From Candidatus Polarisedimenticola svalbardensis (lineage in GTDB: Bacteria > Acidobacteriota > Polarisedimenticolia > Polarisedimenticolales > Polarisedimenticolaceae): a DNA stretch of 32,578 bases. Positions within the stretch are counted from its first letter, which is position 1. The number at the start of each line of letters is the position of its first letter. The stretch spans positions 1 through 32,578 of the forward strand of contig JACXWD010000038.1 of the NCBI GenBank assembly GCA_014764515.1. Direction: 5' to 3'. Of the stretch, positions 1 to 8,995 are shown in pieces. The notes beneath the pieces were generated by a model that made no database searches, was not told where the DNA came from, and saw only the letters and a program-made list of their open reading frames with translations. The position numbers and the translations under genes were made by a program.

Positions 1-1229
1 TCATGGGCGCCGTCGAGGAAGCCGAAGAACTGTTCCGGAATCCCTTCGGCGGTGAACCGAACAACGCTCGACTCTCCGGAGGCCAGGGTCTCGTTCAGCT
101 TGAAGTCCAGCAGCCCGTTCTCCTGATTAAACGAAACGGGGCGGTCCTGGCCATCTTTCGCCTCCTTTACGAGAATTCCCGGGTTCAGGCTGAACAATGC
201 ACTCTCCAGCGACTCACCCTGCCCTGCCAGGCATCCGATCTCGAGATCCAGGGCCAGCGATTCTCCCGGGTTGACGACCACTTCTCCGGTGATGGAAGTC
301 ATGTTCGGCACCGGGTCGTTCAGGCGGGCCTCGTGAGCAGTCTTCCAAACCAGCCGTTCTTCGATGCCGTTCTTACGCGCCAGGACGATGCCGCCCAGTG
401 TCGCGGCCGCAACGGAAATCAGTAGCAGACCGACTCCGAAGCGCTGTGCGAATTTGCCGTCATCCTTCCTGGGATGGAAGCCGGCAGCCATCCAGAGCAA
501 TCCGAGACCCATAAGCATGACTGCGATGCGCTGAATCATCGCCTCGCCGGTTATCACTTCAGGGATGATGTCCGACGGGAATGAATTGAGGGCGCCGCCG
601 GTCATATCGGTGGCCGGAGCCAGCCAGATCGGAGAGAAGAAGAAAGCGGCGTAGATACCTGCCATTATGGCCAACAAAAGGACGGACGCCGCACCACGGT
701 GTTTCACGAGCAAAAGGACGCAATAGGCTATGCCGATAATCAATGTAAAAGCGGGAATGGCCATCCAGAACAGGAGGTAAATCATGGTATGTGGTTGGAT
801 GCTTCCACCCCAAATAAATCCTACCGCCCATAGTGTGAGGATAATCAGTGTCAGGGGTATCCATGATGGTACGAACACACCGATGTATTTGCCAAAAACC
901 AGTTCAAGGTTGGAGCAAGGCAGAGCATCCAGGACCCCGTCCATCCTTTCTCGAACGTCTCTGGCCCTTACGTCCATCCCCAGGAAGATGATGCCGACAA
1001 GAAACACGAAGAGGTACCTGAACCCGATATCACTGATGAGGAACCGAGGGTTGAGAGTTCCGACGGTCGCGGAGGCGGAAGAAAACTGATAGTGCAGCAA
1101 GGAATACTGGGCGTAGAAAAAAGCGCCAACAAGAGCTGCCAGGATCATGAACACCCAGTAACGCACCAGACGGCGGGTCAGCCGGGACTCTGCACGAGCG
1201 ATGCCCATCATCATTTTCAAGCGGATCAT
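1..1229 (-). CDS. ABC-2 type permease fused to an M1-peptidase-like part (C-terminus cut by window edge)
   Basis: The minus-strand frame is open from the ATG at 1229 to the left edge, giving 409 codons without a stop. The ATG overlaps the stop of the upstream ATPase gene (ATGA), so the two are probably co-translated. Residues 1-285 look like an ABC-2 permease with about seven hydrophobic segments, near 24-42, 71-85, 115-137, 148-175, 180-203, 232-251 and 264-284. After residue 290 the sequence becomes soluble and beta-rich (for example NMTSITGEVVVNPGE and VRFTAEGIPEQFFGFLD). That resembles the start of the extracytoplasmic part of the known ABC permease/M1 aminopeptidase proteins, which are roughly 1100 residues long. 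The HExxH zinc motif would lie beyond the edge, so peptidase activity is inferred. The likely role is an exporter half whose periplasmic peptidase acts on peptides, but the substrate is unknown. The permease call is firm; the fusion is probable. Confidence 0.75.
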   Translation of the reverse strand, partial: MIRLKMMMGIARAESRLTRRLVRYWVFMILAALVGAFFYAQYSLLHYQFSSASATVGTLNPRFLISDIGFRYLFVFLVGIIFLGMDVRARDVRERMDGVLDALPCSNLELVFGKYIGVFVPSWIPLTLIILTLWAVGFIWGGSIQPHTMIYLLFWMAIPAFTLIIGIAYCVLLLVKHRGAASVLLLAIMAGIYAAFFFSPIWLAPATDMTGGALNSFPSDIIPEVITGEAMIQRIAVMLMGLGLLWMAAGFHPRKDDGKFAQRFGVGLLLISVAAATLGGIVLARKNGIEERLVWKTAHEARLNDPVPNMTSITGEVVVNPGESLALDLEIGCLAGQGESLESALFSLNPGILVKEAKDGQDRPVSFNQENGLLDFKLNETLASGESSVVRFTAEGIPEQFFGFLDGAH

Positions 1230-2185
1230 GATTCCACCTCCGCCTCGGTCTCGATAACCCCTTCTGCGGCGGCGTCGGCACGGCCCCGCTCCGCCATGAA
1301 CGCCAGGTAACCTTCTTCAAGGGTCGGGGCAGCGACCATGGTGGCTCCCGGCGGGGGCTCCACCCCTGCGGCCACACCACGGATCTTGATCCCCACTCCT
1401 TCCCGGGCACGGGAAACGATCTCGATGCCGGGGGCCAGTCTGGCCTCGCCGTCAACCGCCAGGAGTGCCTCAAAAACTTTCCCTTGGGCGTTTTCAACCA
1501 GCTTAACCGGGCTCCCCCGGAACACGACCTTGCCCCGGTCGATCAGGGCCAGGTCCTCACAGCCGGAGCCCAAATCGGCGACGATATGGGTCGAGAGCAG
1601 GATGACCCGCTCCTGGCTCAGCTCCGCCATCAGCTTACGGAACCGCAACCGTTCCTGGGGATCCAGACCGACGGTCGGCTCATCAACGATCAACACCTGG
1701 GGGGCATGCACCAGCGCCTGGGCCACACCCAGCCTGCGGACCATGCCGCCGGACAGCTTCTTGACCTTGCGGTCCAGCACTTCCTGAAGCCCGACCCGTT
1801 CCAGCACTTCCCGGACACGTTTCTTTCGTACCGCCTTGTCCGCCAGCCCTGACAGCAGGGCCAGCGTATCGATCACTTCTTCCACACGGTGCAACCGCCA
1901 CGCGCCGAACTCCTGGGGCAGGTAACCGATCTGCTGCCGGACCGCCTGACGGTTCTTCACGACATCATGGCCGCCGACGCTTGCCTTGCCGTCGGTGGGG
2001 ACGATCAAGGTGCACAGGATCTTCATTAAGGTGCTCTTCCCTGCGCCGTTGGGTCCGAGCAAGCCGAACAGTCCGGTGCCGATTTCCAGATCGACCCCGT
2101 CCAGGGCAAGTGTGCCGCCCTTCTTGTAGACGTGGCGTACGCCTTCAACCTGGATCCGGCCGTTTTGGGTAGTACTGGCTGTCAT
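1226..2185 (-). CDS. ABC transporter ATP-binding protein, partner of the fused permease
   Basis: This 319-residue protein is the ATPase that powers the adjacent permease. It has Walker A GPNGAGKST, a Q-loop in IGYLPQEFG, the signature LSGGMVRRLG, Walker B VLIVDEPTVGLDP and the switch histidine in STHIV. The C-terminal third is an accessory tail of the kind seen in ABC-2 exporters (FEALLAVDGEA onward). I chose the ATG at 2185 because GAGGGG lies 6-7 bases upstream. An in-frame ATG at 2224 would add 13 residues without a ribosome-binding site and would fall inside an inverted repeat. The 3' end overlaps the permease start by 4 bases, so the two form an operon. The substrate cannot be read from the sequence. 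Confidence 0.9.
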   Translation of the reverse strand: MTASTTQNGRIQVEGVRHVYKKGGTLALDGVDLEIGTGLFGLLGPNGAGKSTLMKILCTLIVPTDGKASVGGHDVVKNRQAVRQQIGYLPQEFGAWRLHRVEEVIDTLALLSGLADKAVRKKRVREVLERVGLQEVLDRKVKKLSGGMVRRLGVAQALVHAPQVLIVDEPTVGLDPQERLRFRKLMAELSQERVILLSTHIVADLGSGCEDLALIDRGKVVFRGSPVKLVENAQGKVFEALLAVDGEARLAPGIEIVSRAREGVGIKIRGVAAGVEPPPGATMVAAPTLEEGYLAFMAERGRADAAAEGVIETEAEVES

Positions 2186-2200
2186 GACGTTCCCCCTCGG

Positions 2201-2224
2201 ATGCCGGGCATGCATCGCCGGCAT
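2201..2224 (-). promoter_or_regulatory. Inverted repeat in the ABC operon leader (possible operator)
   Basis: Two perfect 7-base arms (ATGCCGG and CCGGCAT) flank a 10-base spacer. The element lies between the predicted -10 box at 2234-2239 and the ATPase start at 2185, where a repressor dimer could block transcription. It could instead form a leader hairpin. No regulator is identified. Confidence 0.35.
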
Positions 2225-2233
2225 TCTCGCCTA

Positions 2234-2239
2234 TTTATA
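2234..2239 (-). promoter_or_regulatory. Probable -10 box of the ABC operon
   Basis: TATAAA (followed by T) reads toward the ATPase gene in an otherwise GC-rich gap. No good -35 hexamer is found at 16-18 bases; the best is TGAATA at 18 bases. The transcript would start near 2228 and contain the inverted repeat. Confidence 0.4.
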
Positions 2240-2375
2240 CCCGAGCCTGCAGGCGGATATTCATAATCCGTCACCAAAGGCTCGCTTTCGTATACGGGAG
2301 GCGAGTGTACCGGTTATCACGGGGGAAAACGGAAACGGTTACACCGAATCCGGAGCGATCAGGATTACAATTACT

Positions 2376-3089
2376 CTAGCGCTTGAACTTGTAGCCGTAG
2401 CGGTGGACGGTGACCAGGTATTTCGGCTCGGCCGGGTTGTCCTCGATCTTTTTCCGCAGCTTGGCGATGTGCATGTCCACGGTGCGGGTGAACGGCATTT
2501 TTTCGTACCCCCAGACCGCATCCAGCAACTGGTCCCGGCTGACCACATCGCCCTCGTGTTCGATCATGAACCGAAGCAGTTCCAGTTCACGGGGGGTCAG
2601 CTCCAGCAGTTTGCCGCTCTTGGTGACTTCACACTTCTTGAAATCGGCCGCGATATCCCCGAACTCGGCGTGGTCCAGCTTGCTCTCCCGCGGCGCCGAG
2701 CGACGCAGCAGCGCCTCTACCCGTGCCATCAGCTCCAGGAAGCTGAAAGGCTTGGTGACGTAATCGTCCGCTCCCAGCTTCAGGCCCAGGACCTTGTCGA
2801 TCTCCTGCCCCCTGGCGGTAAGCATGATGATCGGCACGTTGTTGCCGTCGCTCCGGATCTTCTTGCAGATATCCAGACCGCTTTTCTTGGGTAGCATGAC
2901 ATCCAGGATAATCAGGTCCGGATTGGCGCTGGTCGCCTTGTCCATCCCGATCTCTCCATCCCGGGCCAGGGTGACGTCGAAGCCTTCATACTCAAAACCG
3001 TCCCGGAGGGCGATCCCCATGGACTCGTCGTCCTCAACGATGAGGACCTTGATCCCTTCCCGGTTGCCGCTGTCTTCCATCTGTTCCAT
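2376..3089 (-). CDS. OmpR/PhoB-family response regulator
   Basis: This 237-residue protein has an N-terminal receiver domain (about 13-127) and a C-terminal winged-helix DNA-binding domain (about 140-236). Receiver residues visible are the acidic pair D20/D21, phospho-acceptor D63 in [10 protein letters not shown] in MLTAR and K in VTKPF. The output domain shows [12 protein letters not shown] and [14 protein letters not shown], and ends [10 protein letters not shown], all typical of the PhoB/OmpR family. The start codon at 3089 shares a base with the stop of the kinase gene, with GAGGTG upstream, so kinase and regulator are translationally coupled. It probably binds tandem half-sites about 11 bases apart, and candidates lie at 4771-4826. 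The physiological signal is unknown. Confidence 0.92.
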   Translation of the reverse strand: MEQMEDSGNREGIKVLIVEDDESMGIALRDGFEYEGFDVTLARDGEIGMDKATSANPDLIILDVMLPKKSGLDICKKIRSDGNNVPIIMLTARGQEIDKVLGLKLGADDYVTKPFSFLELMARVEALLRRSAPRESKLDHAEFGDIAADFKKCEVTKSGKLLELTPRELELLRFMIEHEGDVVSRDQLLDAVWGYEKMPFTRTVDMHIAKLRKKIEDNPAEPKYLVTVHRYGYKFKR

Positions 3090-4702
3090 TACATCACCTC
3101 GGTTGTGGGTAGGATAATACTGAACCGGCTGCCCCGGCCCGGCTCGCTCTTGACCCGGATCTCGCCGTGATGGGCGGCCACCACGTGATGGACGATGGAC
3201 AGCCCCAGGCCGCTGCCTTTTACGTTGTGGACCGCGCCGGTGGGCACACGGTGGAAGCGGTCGAAAATTTTCTTCTGTTCAGAGCGGGAGATCCCCACCC
3301 CCTGGTCCTCCACCCAGAACACAACCTTGCCCCCGGAACGCTCCAAACCGACTGAAATATCCCGCGAATCTCCGGAGTACTTCACCGCGTTGTCCAGCAG
3401 GTTGTGGAACGCCTGGGCCATGGCCTCGCAATCGATACGGAGCTCGGGGAAATCGTCATCCGGCCTCTCGTAGTGGATGTTGAACCCGCTGTGGCGGTTC
3501 CGGACTTCCATGGTCTTGAGCACCTGGGCCAGGACGACTCGCAAGTCGCAAGGCTCCATGTGGTAGGTCTTGGCGCCGGACTCGATCTTCGAGAAATCCA
3601 GGATGTTGTTGAGCAACTGGGTCAAACGACGACTCTCGGTCTCGATGTACTCGCCGTACTCCTCGCACTTTTCACTATCGGTCACCCTTCCAAGGCGCAT
3701 GAATTCACCGAAGACCCTGATTGAGGCAAGGGGCGTCCGGAGCTCGTGGGAGACGTTGGAGACGAAGTCCCCTTTCATCTCCGACAGTTTCAGTTCCCTG
3801 GACACGGCGCGAAACGCCAGGGCGATCCCTCCCAGCAGCACCGCCGCCAGCAGTCCGGACAGGCTGAGGTTGACGATGAAATTGCTCCGGGCCCACTGTT
3901 CCGGCGTGGCGTAACCGCTCTGAACCACCAGGCGGTAGTGGGAAAAGATCCATGGGAAATACCGGGAGACACCATGGGCGACATCCGGCAACCAGTCGGA
4001 TTCGTACGCCGTGACATCCACCGGATCGATGACCTTGACCACCGGCTTCAGATCCGGATCGTCCTTGAAGTACTTGTCCAGGGTCTCCCCGATAACCTCC
4101 GGCAGGAGTCGTGTCCGGAAATACTCCATGTTGACGACCATACCGGCCACGCCGACGACCTGAAAATCATCGTTGGTCAACGGGTAGAGGATCATGTAAT
4201 TGTCCGAATCCTTTTCGTCTACAACAAGGTTCGGCGACTCCAGGTTGGTCCCTTTCCGGCTCATGAGCTGGAACGGGGCGCAGGCGACGAACACGGAGCG
4301 GGATTCTGCCTGCCGGTTGGAGGGCAGCATGGAAACGGAGGCTGCGTCGTAGTACCACAGCCGGTCCTTGGCTCCGGTGTAGTCCATGACGAACAGCCGA
4401 CTGGCCCCTTCCACCTCCTTCTTGCGGAAGTGCCAGGCGATCTTGTGGCTGTTGCCCTGGACCAGGTAGGACGGCGGTACGCTCAACACCCTCTCGGCAT
4501 TGCCGCGATAAAAATAGAGCACCCGGTCGAAGACACCTTCAAGGAAGTTCTTGAGGTACGCCTCTCCAGCATAGGCGGATGCGGCCTCCAGTTTCACCAG
4601 CGAGTTGTACTGCAGGGCCATGAGCGCCAGGAGGGGCAGGAAGGCGGCTATGAAGCCGACCCACAACACGTGCCGTTTAAGGAATGTACGGTACGGCGCC
4701 AC
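3089..4702 (-). CDS. Membrane sensor histidine kinase, partner of the adjacent regulator
   Basis: The protein is 537 residues. It starts at a GTG (4702), chosen because AGGAGG lies 5 bases upstream. One membrane segment lies near 12-31 and a second near 276-298, enclosing a sensor region of about 240 residues outside the membrane that I do not assign to a family. The cytoplasmic part has the HisKA box with phospho-acceptor H319 ([10 protein letters not shown]), the N box with N437 ([11 protein letters not shown]), G1 (EDQGVGIS, about 465-472) and G2 (GSGLGLSIV, about 496-504). The order kinase then regulator, with overlapping stop and start, shows a classical two-component pair. It is divergent from the secreted PDZ protein at 4889 and may share regulation with it. 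Confidence 0.9.
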   Translation of the reverse strand: MAPYRTFLKRHVLWVGFIAAFLPLLALMALQYNSLVKLEAASAYAGEAYLKNFLEGVFDRVLYFYRGNAERVLSVPPSYLVQGNSHKIAWHFRKKEVEGASRLFVMDYTGAKDRLWYYDAASVSMLPSNRQAESRSVFVACAPFQLMSRKGTNLESPNLVVDEKDSDNYMILYPLTNDDFQVVGVAGMVVNMEYFRTRLLPEVIGETLDKYFKDDPDLKPVVKVIDPVDVTAYESDWLPDVAHGVSRYFPWIFSHYRLVVQSGYATPEQWARSNFIVNLSLSGLLAAVLLGGIALAFRAVSRELKLSEMKGDFVSNVSHELRTPLASIRVFGEFMRLGRVTDSEKCEEYGEYIETESRRLTQLLNNILDFSKIESGAKTYHMEPCDLRVVLAQVLKTMEVRNRHSGFNIHYERPDDDFPELRIDCEAMAQAFHNLLDNAVKYSGDSRDISVGLERSGGKVVFWVEDQGVGISRSEQKKIFDRFHRVPTGAVHNVKGSGLGLSIVHHVVAAHHGEIRVKSEPGRGSRFSIILPTTEVM

Positions 4703-4770
4703 TCAAACCTCCTGGGACGCTCCCAATATACTCCTTCGCGTCGAGCTGAAACCCCCTTATTCCATAGCAG

Positions 4771-4826
4771 TTTACAGCCCGTTTACATCTCGGACATCTT
4801 TTTACAAGGAGTTGGACCCATTTACA
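4771..4826. promoter_or_regulatory. Four TTTACA direct repeats between the kinase operon and the PDZ gene
   Basis: TTTACA occurs at 4771-4776, 4782-4787, 4801-4806 and 4821-4826. Start-to-start spacings are 11, 19 and 20 bases. The 11-base pair fits the tandem half-site spacing bound by OmpR/PhoB-family regulators, and TT(A/C/T)ACA with a 5-base gap is the known Bacillus PhoP pattern. The regulator encoded next door is of this family, so the site may be its own operator. The last copy can double as a -35 box. Confidence 0.4.
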
Positions 4827-4849
4827 ATAATTGAACCTACACTTATGAG
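4821..4849 (+). promoter_or_regulatory. Candidate promoter of the PDZ gene
   Basis: TTTACA (4821-4826) and TATGAG (4844-4849) are separated by 17 bases and lie 40 bases before the ATG at 4889. The -10 match is only moderate (4 of 6). Confidence 0.35.
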
Positions 4850-4888
4850 TGCGCGGAGGGAGAACATCCCGATCAAGGAACAGAAACG

Positions 4889-5407
4889 ATGAGAAGACAG
4901 ACGGCCATACTGATGATTGTTGCGGCGCTGCTGCTGGCGCTTGCGCCATCCACCGCCCTTGCCGGTGAGTACAAGTGCACCGCCCCGACCCAGGAATGCC
5001 TGGACAAGATGGCCGCCAACCTGATGAAACGGGGCTGGCTGGGGATTTTCGGGGACGAGATCCGGGAAAACGGCACGATGTACATGAAGATCATCGAAGT
5101 CGTACCGGGGAGCCCGGCGGAGAAGGCCGACATCCGCCCCGGGGACATCCTGGTGGCGATCAACGGCGTCGACCTCATCGAGAGCAACAAGGAAAAGCTC
5201 TACACGATCCAGAAGAAGAACAAGCCCGGTGTTGAATTCCGGTACACCGTCCTGCGCAACAAGCGCCGCGTCTACAAAAGAGCCCGCCTGGAATCGATGC
5301 CTTACGAGGTCATCGTCCGGGCCGTCGGCGCCCACATGCTGGAACACTCCAGCGTGGACATGGCTGCACTGAAGCAGGAAGACGAGCGCAAAGGGAAGAA
5401 AAAGTAG
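4889..5407 (+). CDS. Secreted PDZ-domain protein
   Basis: The protein is 172 residues. A signal peptide covers about 1-25 (hydrophobic core LMIVAALLLALAP, cleavage near ALAG). It is followed by a single PDZ domain at about 48-130: GWLGIFGDE forms the carboxylate-binding region, and VVPGSPAEKADIRPGDILVAING is the classic PDZ turn. The tail is short, charged and lysine-rich. There is no protease domain, so it probably acts as an adaptor or substrate binder in the periplasm. AAGGA lies upstream of the ATG. It is divergent from the two-component operon and shares a promoter region with it, so a role in the same envelope response is plausible but inferred. It ends 9 bases from the convergent aldehyde dehydrogenase gene. 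Confidence 0.8.
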   Translation: MRRQTAILMIVAALLLALAPSTALAGEYKCTAPTQECLDKMAANLMKRGWLGIFGDEIRENGTMYMKIIEVVPGSPAEKADIRPGDILVAINGVDLIESNKEKLYTIQKKNKPGVEFRYTVLRNKRRVYKRARLESMPYEVIVRAVGAHMLEHSSVDMAALKQEDERKGKKK

Positions 5408-5416
5408 TCCGAACGC

Positions 5417-6844
5417 TCAGGGTGTCCGCACCACCATCAGTCTCATCTCGGTCATCTCTTCCATGCTGTAACGGATCCCCTCCCGTCCGAGGCCGCTGTC
5501 TTTCACGCCGCCGTACGGCATGTGGTCCACCCGCCAGGACGGGATATCGCCGATGACAACGCCGCCGACCTCCAGTTTGTCCCAGGCATGGTTGGCCTTG
5601 TAGAGATCTCGCGTAAAGATTCCGGCCTGCAGGCCGTAGCGGCTGTCGTTGACTCGATCCAGCGCTGCGTCGAAGTCGGTGAACGGCTCCAGGATCGCAA
5701 CCGGCCCGAACGCCTCCCGGCAGGACAGCGGTTCATCGTCAGGTACGCCCTCCAGGATCGCCGGGGAGACCATGGAACCGTTCCGGGCGCCGCCGCACAG
5801 GAGCCTGGCGCCGGCATGGGTGGCGGAGGTGATCCATTGCTCCAGCCGTTCCGCTTCGCTCTCGGCGATCATCGGTCCGATGAAGTTGCCCTCTTCCTTC
5901 GGGTCGCCCATCTTTAGCTTGCCGGTTTCCTCGATGAGGCGGTCCTTGAACCGGTCGTAGAGTGATACGTGAACAAATATCCGCTGCACGCTGATGCAAC
6001 TCTGCCCCGACTGGTAGAACGCGCCGATAACCACCCGGGAGACGGCGTCTTCGATGTCGGCATCTTCATCGATAATCACGCCGGCATTGCCGCCCAGCTC
6101 CAGGACAACTTTCTTCTTGCCCGCTTTCGCCTTCAGGTCCCAGCCGACCTCCGGGGAGCCGGTGAAGCTAAGCAGCTTCAACCGTTCGTCGGTGGTGAAC
6201 TGTCCCGCCCCGTCCCGGGAGCACGGCAGGATGGAGAAAGCGCCTTGCGGCAGGTCGGTTTCCGCCAGGACTTCGCCGATGATCAACGCCCCCACCGGGG
6301 TCATGCTGGCCGGCTTCAAGACGAACGGGTTACCGACCGCCAGAGCCGGGGCGACCTTGTGGGCCGCCAGGTTGAGGGGGAAGTTGAACGGCGAAATGAA
6401 CGAGCACGGCCCGATCGGGACCCGCTTCCACATCCCGGTGTAGTTCGCCGCCCGGGGAGTGATGTCCAGAGGCAGGACTTGACCGTGGATCCGCACCGAC
6501 TCTTCCGCCGCGATCTGGAACGTGTCGATGAGCCGTGTGACCTCCCCCCGGGAGTCGGCAATCGGTTTGCCGGCTTCGATGCACAGGGACAGGGCCAGTT
6601 CGTCCGCCCGCTCCTCGAAGCGCCGGACGCAGTGGTACAGCACATCCTGACGCTGGTAGGCTTTCAGAGCCGCCATCGCTTCCCGGGCTTCCACCGCCGC
6701 TCCGATCGCCTCGTCGATGGCGGCGGCGTCGGCGCGGGCCACCTTGTATGCCGGCTCACCGGAGAACTTGTCGGTCACCACCAGGTCGGTGTTCGGCTTG
6801 CGGGGCTCGTTGGCCAGGTAGTACGGGTATTCCTTCAACGCCAT
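5417..6844 (-). CDS. Aldehyde dehydrogenase family protein
   Basis: This 475-residue NAD(P)-dependent aldehyde dehydrogenase oxidises an aldehyde to a carboxylate through a thioester on a cysteine. The family residues are all visible: N154 in SPFNFPLN, K177 in VLKPAS, the FTGS loop (227-230), general base E249 in LELGGN, nucleophile C283 in GQSCISVQR and E377 in EAFGPV. Length is normal for the family. AGAGGA lies upstream of the ATG at 6844. The substrate is not clear; the sequence has the look of the lactaldehyde/phosphonoacetaldehyde-like branch, but I would not name it. It stands alone, divergent from the S9 peptidase gene. Confidence 0.9.
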   Translation of the reverse strand: MALKEYPYYLANEPRKPNTDLVVTDKFSGEPAYKVARADAAAIDEAIGAAVEAREAMAALKAYQRQDVLYHCVRRFEERADELALSLCIEAGKPIADSRGEVTRLIDTFQIAAEESVRIHGQVLPLDITPRAANYTGMWKRVPIGPCSFISPFNFPLNLAAHKVAPALAVGNPFVLKPASMTPVGALIIGEVLAETDLPQGAFSILPCSRDGAGQFTTDERLKLLSFTGSPEVGWDLKAKAGKKKVVLELGGNAGVIIDEDADIEDAVSRVVIGAFYQSGQSCISVQRIFVHVSLYDRFKDRLIEETGKLKMGDPKEEGNFIGPMIAESEAERLEQWITSATHAGARLLCGGARNGSMVSPAILEGVPDDEPLSCREAFGPVAILEPFTDFDAALDRVNDSRYGLQAGIFTRDLYKANHAWDKLEVGGVVIGDIPSWRVDHMPYGGVKDSGLGREGIRYSMEEMTEMRLMVVRTP

Positions 6845-6913
6845 GGTGTTCCTCTTTGCAACCCGGGCTGATGTGCATTAATGTCTGCGGATCCCATTAT
6901 AGGAAGACTCACC

Positions 6914-8710
6914 ATGATCCCCCTGGAAGATTTTTTCCGTAAACCGGACAAGGTCCATCTACGACTCTCCCCGGACGGCGGGCGTCTGGCCTGGATGGCG
7001 CCTTACAAAAGACGGTTGAACGTATTCGTCAGGGATCTGGCCACCGGCCGGGAGCGACAGGTGACTTCCTCGGAAACCCGGGATATTGCCGGGTTCCTGT
7101 GGGCCGGAAACGACCGGCTGATCTACCTGCAGGACACCGGCGGGGACGAGAACTTCCGGCTGTACGCCGTCGGCGTGGACGGCTCCGGCCTGCTGGACCT
7201 GACGCCTTACGACAACGTCAAGTGCGGCATCGTGGACGATCTGGAGGATATCGACGACCAGATCCTGTTCCAGATGAACCGCAGGGATCCGGAACTGTTC
7301 GACGTCTTTCGGCTGGATGTGAACAGCGGCGAAGCGACCCTGCTGGCCGAGAATCCGGGGAACATCCAGAGCTGGATCACCGATCAGGACGGCCGGCTGC
7401 GCATGGCCACCACAACCGACGGGGTGAATACCAGCCTGTTGTATCGGGCTGCGGAAGAAGACGAATGGCGGACGGTGGCGACCTACGATTTCAAGGAACA
7501 CGCCTACCCGCTCTACTTTCAATATGACAAGGATGCGATCTGGGTCGCCTCCAACGTCGGCCGGGACAAGACGGCGATTTTTGAATACGACCTTGAATCC
7601 GGCAAGGAAGGGAGGCTGGTCTACGAGCATCCGAACGTGGACGTCTCCCACCTGCTGCTGTCGAAGAAGCGCAAGCTGGTCACCGGCGTCGCCTTCGAAA
7701 CAGACAAGATGGAGTACGCGTTCTTTGACGACCAGCGGGCCGGCCTGCAGGCGACAGTGGATGACCAGCTGCCGGAAACCGTCAACACGGTCGTCTCCAC
7801 CAACCGGGACGAAACGATCTACGTCGTCCATTCCGGATCGGATCGCAGCCGCGGGGCGTACTATCTTTTCGACTCCACAACTTCCGACCTGACCAAACTG
7901 TTCGACCTGTCCCCCTGGCTGGACGACACCCAGATGACGGAGATGCAGTCGGTCACCTACCGATCCCGGGACGGTCTCACCATTCCCGGCTACCTCACAC
8001 TGCCGAAAGGTGATGGTCCGTTTCCCATGGTGGTCCACCCTCACGGCGGGCCGTGGGCCCGGGACAGCTGGGGGTTCAATCCGGAAGTGCAGTTCCTGGC
8101 CAACCGGGGATACGCGGTGCTGCAGATGAACTTCCGTGGATCCACCGGCTACGGCCGCAAGTTCCTGGAGGCTTCGTTCGGCCAGTGGGGCCTGGCGATG
8201 CAGGACGACGTTTCCGACGGTGTGAACTGGGCGGTGGAACAGGGCTACGCCATCAAGGACAAGGTGGCGATTTACGGCGGGAGTTACGGCGGCTATGCGA
8301 CCCTCGCCGGCATGACACTGACGCCGGAACTGTACGCCTGCGGCGTGAGCTATGTCGGCGTCTCCAACCTGTTCACCTGGATCGCCGCCTTCCCGCCGTA
8401 CTGGAAACCGTACCTGGAAATGATGTACGAAATGGTCGGCCACCCGGAACGTGATGAGGAGCGGTTCAAGGCGACGTCACCGTTCTTCCACGCCGACAGC
8501 ATCAAGGCGCCGCTGCTGGTGGCCCAGGGCGCCAACGACCCCAGGGTCAAAAAGGAAGAGTCGGACCAGATCGTCGCCGCCATGGAGAAGCGCGGTATCC
8601 CCACCGAATACATCGTCAAGGACGACGAAGGCCACGGATTCCAGAATGAGGAGAATGTCTTCGAGTTCTACCGGGCGATGGAGAAGTTTCTAGGAGAACA
8701 TCTGGCGTAG
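6914..8710 (+). CDS. S9-family prolyl oligopeptidase-like serine peptidase
   Basis: The protein has 598 residues with the start at 6914, chosen because AGGAAG lies 8 bases upstream. An in-frame ATG at 6881 would add 11 residues but has no clear ribosome-binding site. The first 340 residues are beta-propeller-like, with blade motifs such as LRLSPDGGRLAW. The C-terminal alpha/beta hydrolase domain has HPHGGPWARDSWGF (oxyanion region) and the triad S457 (GGSYGGYA), D542 (ANDPRV) and H574 (EGHGF). No signal peptide is seen, so it is probably cytoplasmic and cleaves short peptides, as acylaminoacyl-peptidase/S9C-type enzymes do. It is a single-gene unit followed by a convergent operon. Confidence 0.92.
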   Translation: MIPLEDFFRKPDKVHLRLSPDGGRLAWMAPYKRRLNVFVRDLATGRERQVTSSETRDIAGFLWAGNDRLIYLQDTGGDENFRLYAVGVDGSGLLDLTPYDNVKCGIVDDLEDIDDQILFQMNRRDPELFDVFRLDVNSGEATLLAENPGNIQSWITDQDGRLRMATTTDGVNTSLLYRAAEEDEWRTVATYDFKEHAYPLYFQYDKDAIWVASNVGRDKTAIFEYDLESGKEGRLVYEHPNVDVSHLLLSKKRKLVTGVAFETDKMEYAFFDDQRAGLQATVDDQLPETVNTVVSTNRDETIYVVHSGSDRSRGAYYLFDSTTSDLTKLFDLSPWLDDTQMTEMQSVTYRSRDGLTIPGYLTLPKGDGPFPMVVHPHGGPWARDSWGFNPEVQFLANRGYAVLQMNFRGSTGYGRKFLEASFGQWGLAMQDDVSDGVNWAVEQGYAIKDKVAIYGGSYGGYATLAGMTLTPELYACGVSYVGVSNLFTWIAAFPPYWKPYLEMMYEMVGHPERDEERFKATSPFFHADSIKAPLLVAQGANDPRVKKEESDQIVAAMEKRGIPTEYIVKDDEGHGFQNEENVFEFYRAMEKFLGEHLA

Positions 8711-8722
8711 GGCCGGCCTGTG

Positions 8723-8995
8723 TTACCTGCGTTTCCTCCGCCCCAGCAGATATCGCACGATCGGGATGCCGAGCCAGACCCACGATTCAAGGTCGAGACC
8801 GATCCGTCCGGATGTAGCCCGGGAGACTTTCGGAGTTCGGAACGTCATCGCCTTGCCGATCCAGCCTGCGGCGGATCCGAGAACTCCGAACGGCCGCAGC
8901 TTGTAACGCAGCACGTCCACTTCCGCCACCATGACGTCCCGGTGGGCGTCGATCTTCCGGATGACCGCCAGTTTCGGGTCCTGTTCAGTCGCCAT
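8723..8995 (-). CDS. Small protein of unknown function downstream of yqjE-like gene
   Basis: The protein is about 90 residues. I chose the ATG at 8995 because GGAGG lies 8 bases upstream; an ATG at 9001 is only 2 bases from it. The start overlaps the end of the upstream gene, so it is the last member of a four-gene minus-strand unit. An N-terminal helical part (LAVIRKIDAHRDVMVAEVD) is followed by a glycine-containing stretch, a weakly hydrophobic segment (WVWLGIPIVRYLLG) and a basic end RRKRR. It resembles in style the small DUF3618/YqjK-like proteins that accompany YqjE, but I do not assign a family firmly. A membrane-associated location is likely. Confidence 0.6.
   Translation of the reverse strand: MATEQDPKLAVIRKIDAHRDVMVAEVDVLRYKLRPFGVLGSAAGWIGKAMTFRTPKVSRATSGRIGLDLESWVWLGIPIVRYLLGRRKRR

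Noticed and set aside
6959-8443. A 494-codon minus-strand frame opposite the S9 peptidase
   Set aside because: The plus strand shows the full S9 catalytic triad and family motifs. The opposite frame is an effect of high GC at third codon positions.
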